DNA from: Anaerolineales bacterium
Lineage (GTDB): Bacteria > Chloroflexota > Anaerolineae > Anaerolineales > Villigracilaceae
Direction of reading: 5' to 3'
Assembly (NCBI GenBank): GCA_023382575.1
Contig: JAHDWC010000010.1
Location: forward strand, 1 to 33,304
DNA: 33,304 nucleotides
Each line of letters begins with the position of its first letter. Position 1 is the first letter of the stretch. Positions 15,735-23,398 of the stretch are shown in pieces. The notes beneath the pieces were generated by a model. It ran no database searches. It was not told where the DNA came from and worked only from the letters and a program-made list of their open reading frames with translations. A program made the translations under genes and the position numbers.

Positions 15735-16415
15735 TTATAGAAATTGATATTTCAATACAACCCCGCCGTCGTCCCAGCGCTCAATGTCCGCAAGTTTCAT
15801 TTCCAGCGCACGGTCACGCGGCAATCCAAGACCGTCGGCAAGGGTCGGAGAGTTTGCACCGCCGAAGATCATCGGCGCCATGTAGACCAAAAGTTCATCC
15901 ACAAGACCCAACCGCATGAGTTCAAAATTGATCGTCCCGCCGCCTTCCACCATCAAGTGGTTCACGCCGATCTCTTTCAACGTCCGCATCATGTTAGCCA
16001 GGTCAACGCGCGGCGTTTCATCCACGAACACATCCACGCCGAGCGCACGCAAACTCTCAAGCTGGCTTATAGATGTTTGTGACGTGGTAAATATTACTTT
16101 CCGCGAATCGCCCACCTTAATAAAATCTGAATCCATCCGGATGTCTGCGATGGTAGCGACGCCTACTTTAATGGGATTGGGCGAACGTCCCTGCTGGATT
16201 CTTCTTTCTCGCAGCGCCTCACTCTTGACGGTGAGCTTGGGCTGTTCCTCCAAAAGGGTCTTTCCCCCAACAAGGACCGCATCCGCGGCGGCGCGCAATT
16301 CATCCACGCGCACTTTATCACGTTTGGACGAGATCGCCGCCCCCTTGCGTTCAAAGGTATCGATCTTCCCATCCGCCGTCATGGCAACATTGATGAAGGT
16401 ATAGGGTCTGTTCAT
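15735..16415 (-). CDS. RibD C-terminal-type pyrimidine reductase (stand-alone)
   Basis: 226 residues forming one dihydrofolate-reductase-like domain. Family features are the NVAMTADGKID start, AADAVLVGGKTLLEE, and the cofactor-site segment LMVEGGGTINFELMRLGLVDELLVY. It reduces the ribosyl side chain of the riboflavin precursor with NADPH. In most bacteria this domain is fused to a deaminase (RibD); here the deaminase is absent, as in archaeal and fungal reductases (ArfC/Rib7), which act before deamination. Whether this enzyme uses the aminated or deaminated substrate cannot be decided from sequence. GGGAG lies upstream of the start. It sits between the M1 peptidases and ribA. Confidence 0.9.
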   Translation of the reverse strand: MNRPYTFINVAMTADGKIDTFERKGAAISSKRDKVRVDELRAAADAVLVGGKTLLEEQPKLTVKSEALRERRIQQGRSPNPIKVGVATIADIRMDSDFIKVGDSRKVIFTTSQTSISQLESLRALGVDVFVDETPRVDLANMMRTLKEIGVNHLMVEGGGTINFELMRLGLVDELLVYMAPMIFGGANSPTLADGLGLPRDRALEMKLADIERWDDGGVVLKYQFL

Positions 16416-16441
16416 TCATACTCCCGACGGCGAGCTCTTGA

Positions 16442-18034
16442 CTAATACGAACCCGAAAAATAATTTCCGATGAGATCATCGTAGCTGACATTGACGATTT
16501 CGCGTGCCAGAGCAAAAAAGTCCGCGCCAGTGGTGTGACCGTTGGCATAGCGTGTGGCGTAGGTTTGAATGAATTTCGAGAAATTGCCATAGCCCATCCG
16601 CTCGCGCATTTCATCGAGGAAAAGCGCCCCGCGGAAATAAACCGCGTTGGTATAGGCACGGAAGGAGCCATAGTCGTAGATGCTGCCATCTACATAGCCG
16701 GTCGGCTTGAAGTAATTGACACGGAACTGCCACCACCAACTGATATTGGAAGGATAGTTGTTTTCGTAAAAGATCCGTTCGCTGTATGTGGAAAGTGCTT
16801 CATCGAGCCAGGGCTCAAGCGCATGGTCACTGCCCACAAGGCTGTACCACCATTGATGCGCGATTTCATGCACGCCAATGGTCGTCAGATTGCTGCGCGA
16901 GGAACCGGTATATTGACTGTAAAAATCGGTGGCGAGGAAGACCAAGCCGTCATATTCCATGCCGTCGTCCATGTCTGTTTGCACGATGGCCAGAGTTTGA
17001 TGCGGATACGGGGAGAACTGTGCTGAAAATGTTTCAACGGCTTCGATGGCGTAGATCAGCATATCGTCCCCCGCAGTTTGATATCCGTTGAAATAATACG
17101 AGCGGATGGTAACATTGCCAACCGCAGTCTCTTTGACGACAAATTCATTGCTGGCAGAGATCGCCAGCGTGCGTGTGCCATACATGCGGTAGCGCGTCCA
17201 TTCGCCATTCGATTCGGGCGAAGCGCCCACAGCCAGGGTTACACTGGAATCAGTTTTGATGTTCAACTCGATATCGGATGCGTCGTACATCAGATGCTCG
17301 CCCCATGGCATGGGGTCATGCAATATCCACCCGCCGCGGTTCGGGACGATGAATGGATACCAGTCTGTGAGATTGATCTGGTTGAAGTCATAACCGAAGA
17401 CATCGTTCGCGCCTTTGGCTGGGATATTGAGATTGAAGTTGAGCGTGATCGTCGTCGCCGCATTTGAGGCGATGGGCTGATTCAAATTGACCGTCAGTCG
17501 TTGCCCGCTGAGAGTATAAGACGTCAACGCCGTTCCATCTTGTGAAATGGAATTAAGTGTAAAAGCATTGTTGTATAGATTCGGCTGAACCGATAAAACC
17601 AGATCCGACAGGTTTGAACCAGTCTTGTTGTAATAGCGGATGGTCTGATCTGCGCTGACGGTTTTGTTTGCAAAATCAAGCGTGGCGTGTAGGATGTAAC
17701 TCGTCAGCGGAGACGAGGTTGGGGCTGGCGAATTCGTTGTCGGCGAAGCAGGAGGCGCAGTCAGTGTGGCGGTAGGTGAGAGTGTCGGGGTGAATGTCGC
17801 ACTGGGAATTGGGGAGGCAGTAAATGTCGGGATGGGCGTAGCCACTTCTCCAGAAGGTTGGAAGGGTGTTGGTGTGGCGGCGTTTGGGTCACGCGTGGGA
17901 AGGACGAAGGGCGCAAACGGCAGCGGCGTAGGCGTGGGGGCTGGCGCCGTGCAAGCGATCAGGATGCTGGAAAGAATCACGAAATAGAAAATGCGTGAAA
18001 CATGGTGGGTGAAACGAAATGGAGAACGGTTCAT
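16442..18034 (-). CDS. M1-family zinc metallopeptidase, lipoprotein (first of two)
   Basis: 530 residues. The signal peptide ends in lipobox LIAC (25-28), so C28 would be lipidated and the enzyme exposed outside the membrane. A Pro/Thr/Ser-rich linker covers about 29-108. The gluzincin motif is H389-E390-x2-H393 (HEIAHQWWY) and E412 is 18 residues further, as in M1 aminopeptidases. The exopeptidase motif GxMEN is altered: DGMEYDG at 357-363 has Tyr for Asn. The start overlaps the upstream paralogue by ATGA, so translation is coupled. It probably cleaves peptides at the cell surface; aminopeptidase activity is uncertain given the changed motif. Confidence 0.92.
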   Translation of the reverse strand: MNRSPFRFTHHVSRIFYFVILSSILIACTAPAPTPTPLPFAPFVLPTRDPNAATPTPFQPSGEVATPIPTFTASPIPSATFTPTLSPTATLTAPPASPTTNSPAPTSSPLTSYILHATLDFANKTVSADQTIRYYNKTGSNLSDLVLSVQPNLYNNAFTLNSISQDGTALTSYTLSGQRLTVNLNQPIASNAATTITLNFNLNIPAKGANDVFGYDFNQINLTDWYPFIVPNRGGWILHDPMPWGEHLMYDASDIELNIKTDSSVTLAVGASPESNGEWTRYRMYGTRTLAISASNEFVVKETAVGNVTIRSYYFNGYQTAGDDMLIYAIEAVETFSAQFSPYPHQTLAIVQTDMDDGMEYDGLVFLATDFYSQYTGSSRSNLTTIGVHEIAHQWWYSLVGSDHALEPWLDEALSTYSERIFYENNYPSNISWWWQFRVNYFKPTGYVDGSIYDYGSFRAYTNAVYFRGALFLDEMRERMGYGNFSKFIQTYATRYANGHTTGADFFALAREIVNVSYDDLIGNYFSGSY

Positions 18035-19524
18035 TGATAGACGTTGCGGAAATATTGGTTGATCAGGTCGGAAAGGTCTATGGTGGTGTGCGAGCGCAAA
18101 ATGCGGAAGAAGTCGTTGGCGGTGACGATCTTGCCGCGTCCCTGATTGAGATAATCTTGAACGAAGGCGAAGAAGGCTTCGTCGCCGATGCGCTGGCGGA
18201 TTTTTTCAAGGAAATGCGCGCCTTGGAAATAAGCCGCGTTGGTGTAAGGACGGAAGCCCTGTCCCTCATAGATGGGAATATCGACAAAGCCTTCAGGTTT
18301 GTAAAAGTCGATGCGATATGACCACCACCAGCTGACGATGTCGGGATAGGTGTTTTCGTAGTAAAGCCGCTCGGAGTAAGTGGCGAGAGTCTCGTCAAGC
18401 CAGGGCTGAAGCGCCTGGTCACTGGCGACTTGCTCAAACCACCATTGATGCGCAGTTTCGTGCGCGGCGACAAAGGTCAGGTAATTGCCGGGCGTGCCAT
18501 CGTACAAGTTGTAAAAATCCTTGCTGAGATAGAAGAACGCGGAATATTCCATGCCGTCGTTGAAGTCGCCCATCACAATGGCAAGGCTCTTGTGCGGATA
18601 GGGTCCATACTTTGAACCGAAGACTTGCAACGCTTGTGCCGATGCCTGCAAGGCACCTTGTCCGCCGCGCTCATTGAAAGGGAAGTAGTAACTGGTGAGC
18701 GTCACATCGCCGACCTGCGTGCTGGAGGTTTGGAACTCGCGGCTGGCGGCAAGGGCGAAGGTGCGGGCAGAGGTCAACGTGTAGCGTGTGCCATCAGGCA
18801 GCGCCTCAGGGACTCCGCTCGAAGCGACGATGGGCGCGGTAGCGGAATCACTGAATTTGAGATTCACTTCGTAATCCGCTGAGTTGTAGACGAGATGTTC
18901 ACCGTAATACCACGGGTCATGCAGAATCCATTCACCGTTGATGTTTGGCACGACGAATGGATACCAGTTGACGAGATTGATCTGTCGGGTGGTGTAGCCG
19001 TAAATGCGCGGACGGGAAATGCCGGGGTCTTCCTGCTCGGCGAAAGGCAAGCTCAGGGTGAAGCCAAGCTTGATTTCGGTCACACCGCCTGCGGGTAGGA
19101 ACGAAGCGAGGGAAATATCAAGGCGTTGTCCGTTGAGGGTGTACGTCGTGACGGGTTCTCCGTCAATGGCGATGCTGGTGAGAGAGAAGCTCCCGTCCCA
19201 AAGATTGGGCGTGACGGCCAAGACCAGTGTGTTGAGTTGGTTGCCGGTTTGATTCGGATAGAGGATGGTTTCATCGACGGTTACGATGTGGGCGTCATAG
19301 TCAATGGTGGTGTTGAGCGTGTACTTGGCGCGCTCCAGGGCGGGGAGTGGCGTGTTGGTGGGCTGGGGAGTTTCTGTCGGTGCGGCAGGCGTGTCGGTCA
19401 CAGGCAAAGTCAGAAAGACCGATTCGGTGGGAGTGGGCGCGTCTACGGGTTGATCCGCTGAACAGGCAGAGGCGAAAAGGATGATAACAAGAATTGAAAT
19501 GATGGTCTTCTTATGGTTTTGCAT
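18031..19524 (-). CDS. M1-family zinc metallopeptidase, lipoprotein (second of two)
   Basis: 497 residues from the ATG at 19524. A GTG at 19569 lies inside the terminator hairpin of the preceding gene and is rejected. Lipobox ASAC puts the lipidated cysteine at C21, followed by a Pro/Thr-rich linker to about residue 63. Zinc ligands are H355, H359 and E378 (HETAHQWWF with the 18-residue spacing), and the GxMEN position reads DGMEYSA. It is clearly a paralogue of the next gene: both share WYPF-VPN, GEHL-Y and a C-terminal YTNA-YF-GA-FL segment. It heads a run that ends with EamA. TAGAAT lies 7 bases before the ATG and no Shine-Dalgarno is present. Confidence 0.92.
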   Translation of the reverse strand: MQNHKKTIISILVIILFASACSADQPVDAPTPTESVFLTLPVTDTPAAPTETPQPTNTPLPALERAKYTLNTTIDYDAHIVTVDETILYPNQTGNQLNTLVLAVTPNLWDGSFSLTSIAIDGEPVTTYTLNGQRLDISLASFLPAGGVTEIKLGFTLSLPFAEQEDPGISRPRIYGYTTRQINLVNWYPFVVPNINGEWILHDPWYYGEHLVYNSADYEVNLKFSDSATAPIVASSGVPEALPDGTRYTLTSARTFALAASREFQTSSTQVGDVTLTSYYFPFNERGGQGALQASAQALQVFGSKYGPYPHKSLAIVMGDFNDGMEYSAFFYLSKDFYNLYDGTPGNYLTFVAAHETAHQWWFEQVASDQALQPWLDETLATYSERLYYENTYPDIVSWWWSYRIDFYKPEGFVDIPIYEGQGFRPYTNAAYFQGAHFLEKIRQRIGDEAFFAFVQDYLNQGRGKIVTANDFFRILRSHTTIDLSDLINQYFRNVYQ

Positions 19525-19553
19525 GGAGGCAATTCTACCGTAAAGATTCTTAA

Positions 19554-19581
19554 CAAAAACCTCCTGCACGAGGCAGGAGGT
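19554..19581 (-). terminator. Intrinsic terminator of the SRPBCC gene
   Basis: ACCTCCTGC (19559-19567) pairs with GCAGGAGGT (19573-19581) around 5 bases. The minus strand continues into a T-run (19554-19558). It is 24 bases after the stop at 19605. Confidence 0.8.
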
Positions 19582-19604
19582 AGGTGGAGGAGAAAACTTA
19601 ACGA

Positions 19605-20048
19605 TTAGCCTTCGACGTTCTTTTTCAATCCTGCGAGCGAGTCATTCAAAAGCCCCATCATTTGCCCCTTCATCATGTCTTCCATACCGGGCATGCTGGG
19701 CATGCCGGCGGGCACCAAATTGACATCCATCTGCATGGTGACTTTGGTGCCGTCGCCGTCCGCTTCGAGGAAGGTGGTGTTGACCATGTCTGATGCGGGA
19801 GGCGGGGCAAACGTCTTGACGCTGAACAGACGATCTTGTTCAAAGCCGACGACTTCATTAGCGGTTTCGATGGTATGTCCGGCTGTGCTGGTGACAACAG
19901 TATAGCGGCTGCCAACTTTGAGTGGGCCGTCCACTTTGATGGCAGTGACGTACTGACTCATCTTTTTCTGGTTTTCGAGATTGGTGATGTATGCAAAGAT
20001 CTCAGCGGCGGGTTTGTTGATTTTGAGGGATGCTTCTAAAACGGTCAT
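19605..20048 (-). CDS. SRPBCC-family lipid/ligand-binding fold protein
   Basis: 147 residues. The chain begins with a strand and the FAYITNLENQKKMSQYV helix, then alternating strands (VKVGS-type SRYTVV, ETANEVVGFEQDRLFSVKTF) and a long C-terminal amphipathic helix, typical of polyketide-cyclase/CoxG-like START-fold proteins. These bind hydrophobic ligands; the specific one is unknown. A Met/Pro-rich loop (PAGMPSMPGMEDMMKGQMMG, about 113-132) is unusual. The start has GAAGGAG upstream, a TTGTGG/TATAAT promoter, and a terminator after it, so it is its own transcription unit. Confidence 0.88.
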   Translation of the reverse strand: MTVLEASLKINKPAAEIFAYITNLENQKKMSQYVTAIKVDGPLKVGSRYTVVTSTAGHTIETANEVVGFEQDRLFSVKTFAPPPASDMVNTTFLEADGDGTKVTMQMDVNLVPAGMPSMPGMEDMMKGQMMGLLNDSLAGLKKNVEG

Positions 20049-20093
20049 GGACTCTATATCTCCTTCAGATTTTTATCAAATAAGATTGATTTC

Positions 20094-20121
20094 ATTATAT
20101 GGACTTCACTTGATTCCACAA
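20094..20121 (-). promoter_or_regulatory. Promoter of the SRPBCC gene
   Basis: Minus strand TTGTGG (20116-20121), 16-base spacer, TATAAT (20094-20099), about 45 bases upstream of the ATG at 20048. Confidence 0.6.
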
Positions 20122-20163
20122 TAACCTTAAGGGGGATATGAGCGTTGACCATTGGTACTAGAT

Positions 20164-20188
20164 AAAAAAGAGCCGACAGATCGTCGGC
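20164..20188 (-). terminator. Intrinsic terminator of the zur-znu operon
   Basis: GCCGAC (20172-20177) pairs with GTCGGC (20183-20188). The minus strand continues into six T (20164-20169). It lies 20 bases after the znuB stop. Confidence 0.75.
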
Positions 20189-20208
20189 CCTTGTACTGAA
20201 AAATCCAA

Positions 20209-21024
20209 TTATGCTTTTCGCAGACGCTTCCAACCGAATGCGACGAGGAAGAACAGGGTCGCGGTCAATACGATGGCGGAGCCTGAAACCACATTGAAGT
20301 AATAGCTGATATACAAGCCAACCACCGACGAGATGGCGCCGATCACTGCGGAGACCAACATCATCGGTAGGAGGCGGCGGGTGAGCAGGTAGGCCGTCGC
20401 AGCAGGTGTGACCAGCATCGCGGCGGCGAGACTGACTCCCACGGTTTGCAGTGAGACAACGACGGTCAATGCCAGAAGGACAAGCATCAGGTTGCGGAGC
20501 AGTTCAGTAGGTAGGCGCAGCGTTGCAGCGAGGACGGGGTCAAATGAAATGACGAGGAAAGGTTTGTACAACAACGCCACAATAACCAAAATAGCAAGGC
20601 TCAAACCGCCGATCAGCCACAGGTCGGCTATGCTGACTCCCAAGACATTCCCGAATAGGATATGGCTCAAGTCCACGGCATAGGTTTGCATGGTGCTGAT
20701 GAGCGCCACGCCCAATGACAAAGCCGCCGCAAACAGGATGCCAATGGCTGTGTCCTCTTTGACGGCGCCTTCCCTGGTGAACAAACCTATGGTCAATGCA
20801 ATGGCAATGGCCGCGGCTCCCGCGCCGATGAGAAGGTCCCCTTTGAGGATGTACGCGATAGCTACACCGGGAAGGATGGCATGCGCCATCGCATCACCGA
20901 GGAACGCCATGCCGCGCAAGACAACATAGGTTCCCATCACGGCGCACAACACACCGACAATGACCGATGCCAGCAGTCCGCGCTGCATGAATTCGTAGGC
21001 GAGCGGTTCAAGCAACCAGTTCAT
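20209..21024 (-). CDS. znuB: Zinc (or manganese) ABC transporter permease
   Basis: 271 residues from the ATG at 21024, which overlaps the ATPase stop by ATGA; an upstream in-frame start would run far into that gene. It is an ABC-3 family membrane protein with about eight helices and the conserved RGMAFLGDAMAHAILPGVA segment that contacts the ATPase. It works with the ATPase and binding protein of the same operon to import zinc. The upstream Fur-family regulator and the His/Glu-rich loop of the binding protein favour zinc over manganese, but manganese cannot be excluded from this subunit alone. Confidence 0.92.
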   Translation of the reverse strand: MNWLLEPLAYEFMQRGLLASVIVGVLCAVMGTYVVLRGMAFLGDAMAHAILPGVAIAYILKGDLLIGAGAAAIAIALTIGLFTREGAVKEDTAIGILFAAALSLGVALISTMQTYAVDLSHILFGNVLGVSIADLWLIGGLSLAILVIVALLYKPFLVISFDPVLAATLRLPTELLRNLMLVLLALTVVVSLQTVGVSLAAAMLVTPAATAYLLTRRLLPMMLVSAVIGAISSVVGLYISYYFNVVSGSAIVLTATLFFLVAFGWKRLRKA

Positions 21025-21827
21025 TTCGCCTCTGTGTGATGATGGTGGTGTTCTTCGTCTGGCGGACAACATTCATCGACGAGCATCACGCCATTTTCCA
21101 TTACCAATAAAGAGTTGCCGAATGCCTGTGCAAGATTCTCTTTGACAAATACCTCCTGCGGCGTACCAAACGCTATCAGTCGATGATTCAGCAAAAGCAC
21201 GAGGTCGAAGCGCGAACCGGCGAGATTCAGATCATGAGTCGAAACGATGGCCGTCACTTGTTGTTCCTGTAAATGATCGAGCAGACGCAGCGTCGCTTCC
21301 TGTGTGGTGATATCAACGCCTGTGAACGGTTCGTCCATCAAGAGAATGTGCGGCTCCTGCGCGATGGCGCGTGCCAAAAATGCGCGTTGCTGCTGCCCAC
21401 CCGAAAGCTGACCGATGGAATGTTCCGCAAGGTCGGCGATGCCCATGCGTGTCAGGCTCTCTTGAACGGCATCTTTGTCATGTACAGTAGTACGCTTCAG
21501 CCAGCCCATCTGCGCGAAGCGTCCCATCATCACCACATCGCTGACCGTGACCGGAAAACGCCAATCCACTTCTTCACGCTGTGGGACGTATGCCACGCAA
21601 TCCCGATGTGCCCCCAACGATTCACCGTGGATGAGAATTTCGCCTTTTTGCAGAGGCAGCAACCCGACCAATGCTTTAAACAGCGTGGACTTGCCAGCGC
21701 CATTGGGTCCCACCACTGCCACACGCGCACCATGCGGGACCTGAAAGCTCAGATCCCGCAAGATGATTTTTTCGCCGTAGCCGATATTGATGTTCTTTAC
21801 TTCGAGCCGATGAGGAGTATGTGACAT
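21021..21827 (-). CDS. znuC: Zinc (or manganese) ABC transporter ATP-binding protein
   Basis: 268 residues. Walker A GPNGAGKST (40-48), signature LSGGQ (141-145), Walker B ending LLMDE with D165 and catalytic E166, so the site is intact. The C-terminus ends EEHHHHHHTEAK, a histidine run that could bind zinc and is longer than in many ZnuC proteins. It energises import through the permease whose gene overlaps this stop by 4 bases. It follows the binding-protein gene by 48 bases, and the start has only a weak ribosome-binding site. Confidence 0.92.
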   Translation of the reverse strand: MSHTPHRLEVKNINIGYGEKIILRDLSFQVPHGARVAVVGPNGAGKSTLFKALVGLLPLQKGEILIHGESLGAHRDCVAYVPQREEVDWRFPVTVSDVVMMGRFAQMGWLKRTTVHDKDAVQESLTRMGIADLAEHSIGQLSGGQQQRAFLARAIAQEPHILLMDEPFTGVDITTQEATLRLLDHLQEQQVTAIVSTHDLNLAGSRFDLVLLLNHRLIAFGTPQEVFVKENLAQAFGNSLLVMENGVMLVDECCPPDEEHHHHHTEAK

Positions 21828-21875
21828 TTCGTTTTGTGATTTCCAATGGAAAGACGTTATCGCTTTATATCTATC

Positions 21876-22823
21876 TTACTTCAAAGCATTCACGATTTGT
21901 GTCACATTATGTTTCATCATGTCAAGGTATGTTGCTGCAGGTTCGCCATGGGTCAACGACTCGAAATATAAATTGTCAACCACCACAATCCCGGTCTCAG
22001 CGGCGATCTGATTCGCCAGATCGGCATTCTCCACTTCGCCAAGGAAGATGGCCGGCGCGCCCGAATCTTTCACGGCATCCACGGCAGAGGCGATCTCCTG
22101 CGCCGAAGCGCCCGCTTCTGAGCTAAAGCTTGGCAGGATGGTATCCACGATCTCGAACCCATACCGTTCGGCAAAATATCCCAATGCTTCGTGATTGGTG
22201 ACCAATAGACGATGCTCCGCTGGAATGCTTTCCAACTGTTCACGGATGAAAGCATCCAGGTCTTGCAACTGCGCTATGTACGCCTCAGCATTAGACTGGT
22301 AGCTTTCCGCCCCATCGGGATCCGCCTCGCTCAAGCCATCGCGGATATTTTCCACGTAGGTAATGACCAGGTTCGGGTCAAGCCACATGTGCGGATCGCC
22401 TGCCTCATGTCCATGCTCTTCGTCTTCTTCGGTATGTTCTTCACTTTCTTCATGTTCTTCCACCTCATGCGGAGTTAAGCCTGTTGTTGCTTCAATCACC
22501 AGACGTTCGCCGCCAGCATTTTCCAGTAGCGGCTCAATGAAATGTTCGTATTCGATGCCGTTTAAGATCAACACGTCGCTTTCTGCGATTTTGGAGACAT
22601 CCGCCGGAGCGGCTTGATAAGCGTGTGGGTCTGCGCCAATGGGCAGCAGGGATTCCACGGTCAGGCGGTCGCCTGCCACGTTCTGGGCAATGTCTGCGAG
22701 GAAGGAGGTGGAGGCGATGACCTTCAAGCCTTCGTCTGCGCTTTGAGGGGCAGACCCACAACCCGTTAGGACAAGAGCCGCAAAGGTCAGAATTACAAAA
22801 ATGGTATTGATAATCTTTTTCAT
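21876..22823 (-). CDS. znuA: Zinc ABC transporter substrate-binding lipoprotein
   Basis: 315 residues. The signal sequence ends in lipobox LTGC with C22 lipidated, so it is tethered outside the membrane. Metal ligands expected of cluster A-I proteins are H67 (GADPHAY), H145 (GDPHMWLDP), H211 (TNHEAL) and D283 (VVVDNLY). A Glu/His-rich loop at about 119-140 precedes the second histidine, as in zinc-specific ZnuA, where it is thought to scavenge Zn. AGGAG lies 7-8 bases upstream of the start. An 8-bp hairpin (TCCCTCAC/GTGGGGGA on the minus strand) separates it from the regulator gene. Confidence 0.95.
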   Translation of the reverse strand: MKKIINTIFVILTFAALVLTGCGSAPQSADEGLKVIASTSFLADIAQNVAGDRLTVESLLPIGADPHAYQAAPADVSKIAESDVLILNGIEYEHFIEPLLENAGGERLVIEATTGLTPHEVEEHEESEEHTEEDEEHGHEAGDPHMWLDPNLVITYVENIRDGLSEADPDGAESYQSNAEAYIAQLQDLDAFIREQLESIPAEHRLLVTNHEALGYFAERYGFEIVDTILPSFSSEAGASAQEIASAVDAVKDSGAPAIFLGEVENADLANQIAAETGIVVVDNLYFESLTHGEPAATYLDMMKHNVTQIVNALK

Positions 22824-22877
22824 TTAAAACTCCTAATTTTTATCCCCCACAAAGTGAGGGATTGGATTAATTTGATA

Positions 22878-23297
22878 TTACGCGCGGCAGTTCGCGCACA
22901 GACCAAACAATTGTAGCCAATGTTCCTTGATCTGATAGCCGGTCTTCTTGGCAATGGACTTGGTCAACGCCTCGAGGTCGTCACCTTCGAAGAATTCCAC
23001 CTGCCCGCATTGCTGACAGAGCAACAGGTGCTGATGTCCAACGCCTGCTGCGATGAATGCCTGACAACCCATTGGCTGATGCACACGCTGGATGAGGTGC
23101 AACTCTTCCAGTTTTTCAAGTGTGCGATAGACCGTGACCAGCCCCAGCGCACGATATTTTTTGCGCGCCGCATCATAGACTTGAATGGGCGTGAGTGCAT
23201 GCGTGGCGCCGAAGATGGTATCCACCACTGCGCGCCGCGCCGCTGTGATGCGATAGCCATGATCGTGAAGTTGTTCCAGCCAATGCTCAGCCGTCAT
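22878..23297 (-). CDS. zur: Fur-family metal-responsive repressor, probably Zur
   Basis: 139 residues, normal for Fur/Zur. A winged-helix DNA-binding domain covers about 1-80, with LGLVTVYRTLEKLEE as the recognition region. The structural zinc is bound by two CxxC pairs, C94-x2-C97 (CQQC) and C134-x2-C137 (CANC). Metal-sensing histidines include H88 and H90 (GVGHQHLLLC). Family membership is certain; Zur rather than Fur or Mur is inferred from co-transcription with ZnuACB and from the operator-like palindrome at 23314-23332. It is the first gene of the operon, and a repressor that controls its own promoter is expected. Confidence 0.9.
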   Translation of the reverse strand: MTAEHWLEQLHDHGYRITAARRAVVDTIFGATHALTPIQVYDAARKKYRALGLVTVYRTLEKLEELHLIQRVHQPMGCQAFIAAGVGHQHLLLCQQCGQVEFFEGDDLEALTKSIAKKTGYQIKEHWLQLFGLCANCRA

Positions 23298-23313
23298 GAA
23301 GTACTCTTTTCTT

Positions 23314-23332
23314 ATTGAAAAACGTTTTCAAT
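23314..23332 (-). promoter_or_regulatory. Zur-box-like operator at the zur-znu transcription start
   Basis: ATTGAAAA-ACG-TTTTCAAT, a perfect 8-3-8 inverted repeat. Its core TGAAAAACGTTTTCA differs at two positions from the actinobacterial Zur/FurB site TGAAAATCATTTTCA that I recall. It lies directly after the -10 hexamer and ends 17 bases before the zur ATG, so it should cover the start site and repress the operon. Confidence 0.72.
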
Positions 23333-23333
23333 A

Positions 23334-23361
23334 ATTATAAAGGAAATTTTTATATCGTCAA
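23334..23361 (-). promoter_or_regulatory. Promoter of the zur-znuACB operon
   Basis: Minus strand TTGACG (23356-23361), 16-base spacer, TATAAT (23334-23339). The -35 hexamer is the outermost part of the hairpin arm at 23391-23396/23356-23361. Confidence 0.68.
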
Positions 23362-23396
23362 GAGGCAGACACGGGTGAGGTGTCTGCCTCTTGACG
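23356..23396 (-). terminator. 16-bp hairpin after the NicO-propeller gene, overlapping the zur -35
   Basis: CGTCAAGAGGCAGACA (23356-23371) pairs perfectly with TGTCTGCCTCTTGACG (23381-23396) around 9 bases. It begins 3 bases after the stop codon at 23399. No strong T-run follows, so termination may be partial. One arm supplies the -35 of the next promoter. Confidence 0.65.
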
Positions 23397-23398
23397 AG

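Noticed and set aside
19525-19569. GTG start at 19569 for the second M1 peptidase
   Set aside because: It falls in the terminator of the preceding gene; the signal peptide begins at 19524.
21038-21053. Short tandem CAC/CAT-like repeats read as a possible repeat locus
   Set aside because: They encode the histidine run at the end of ZnuC.
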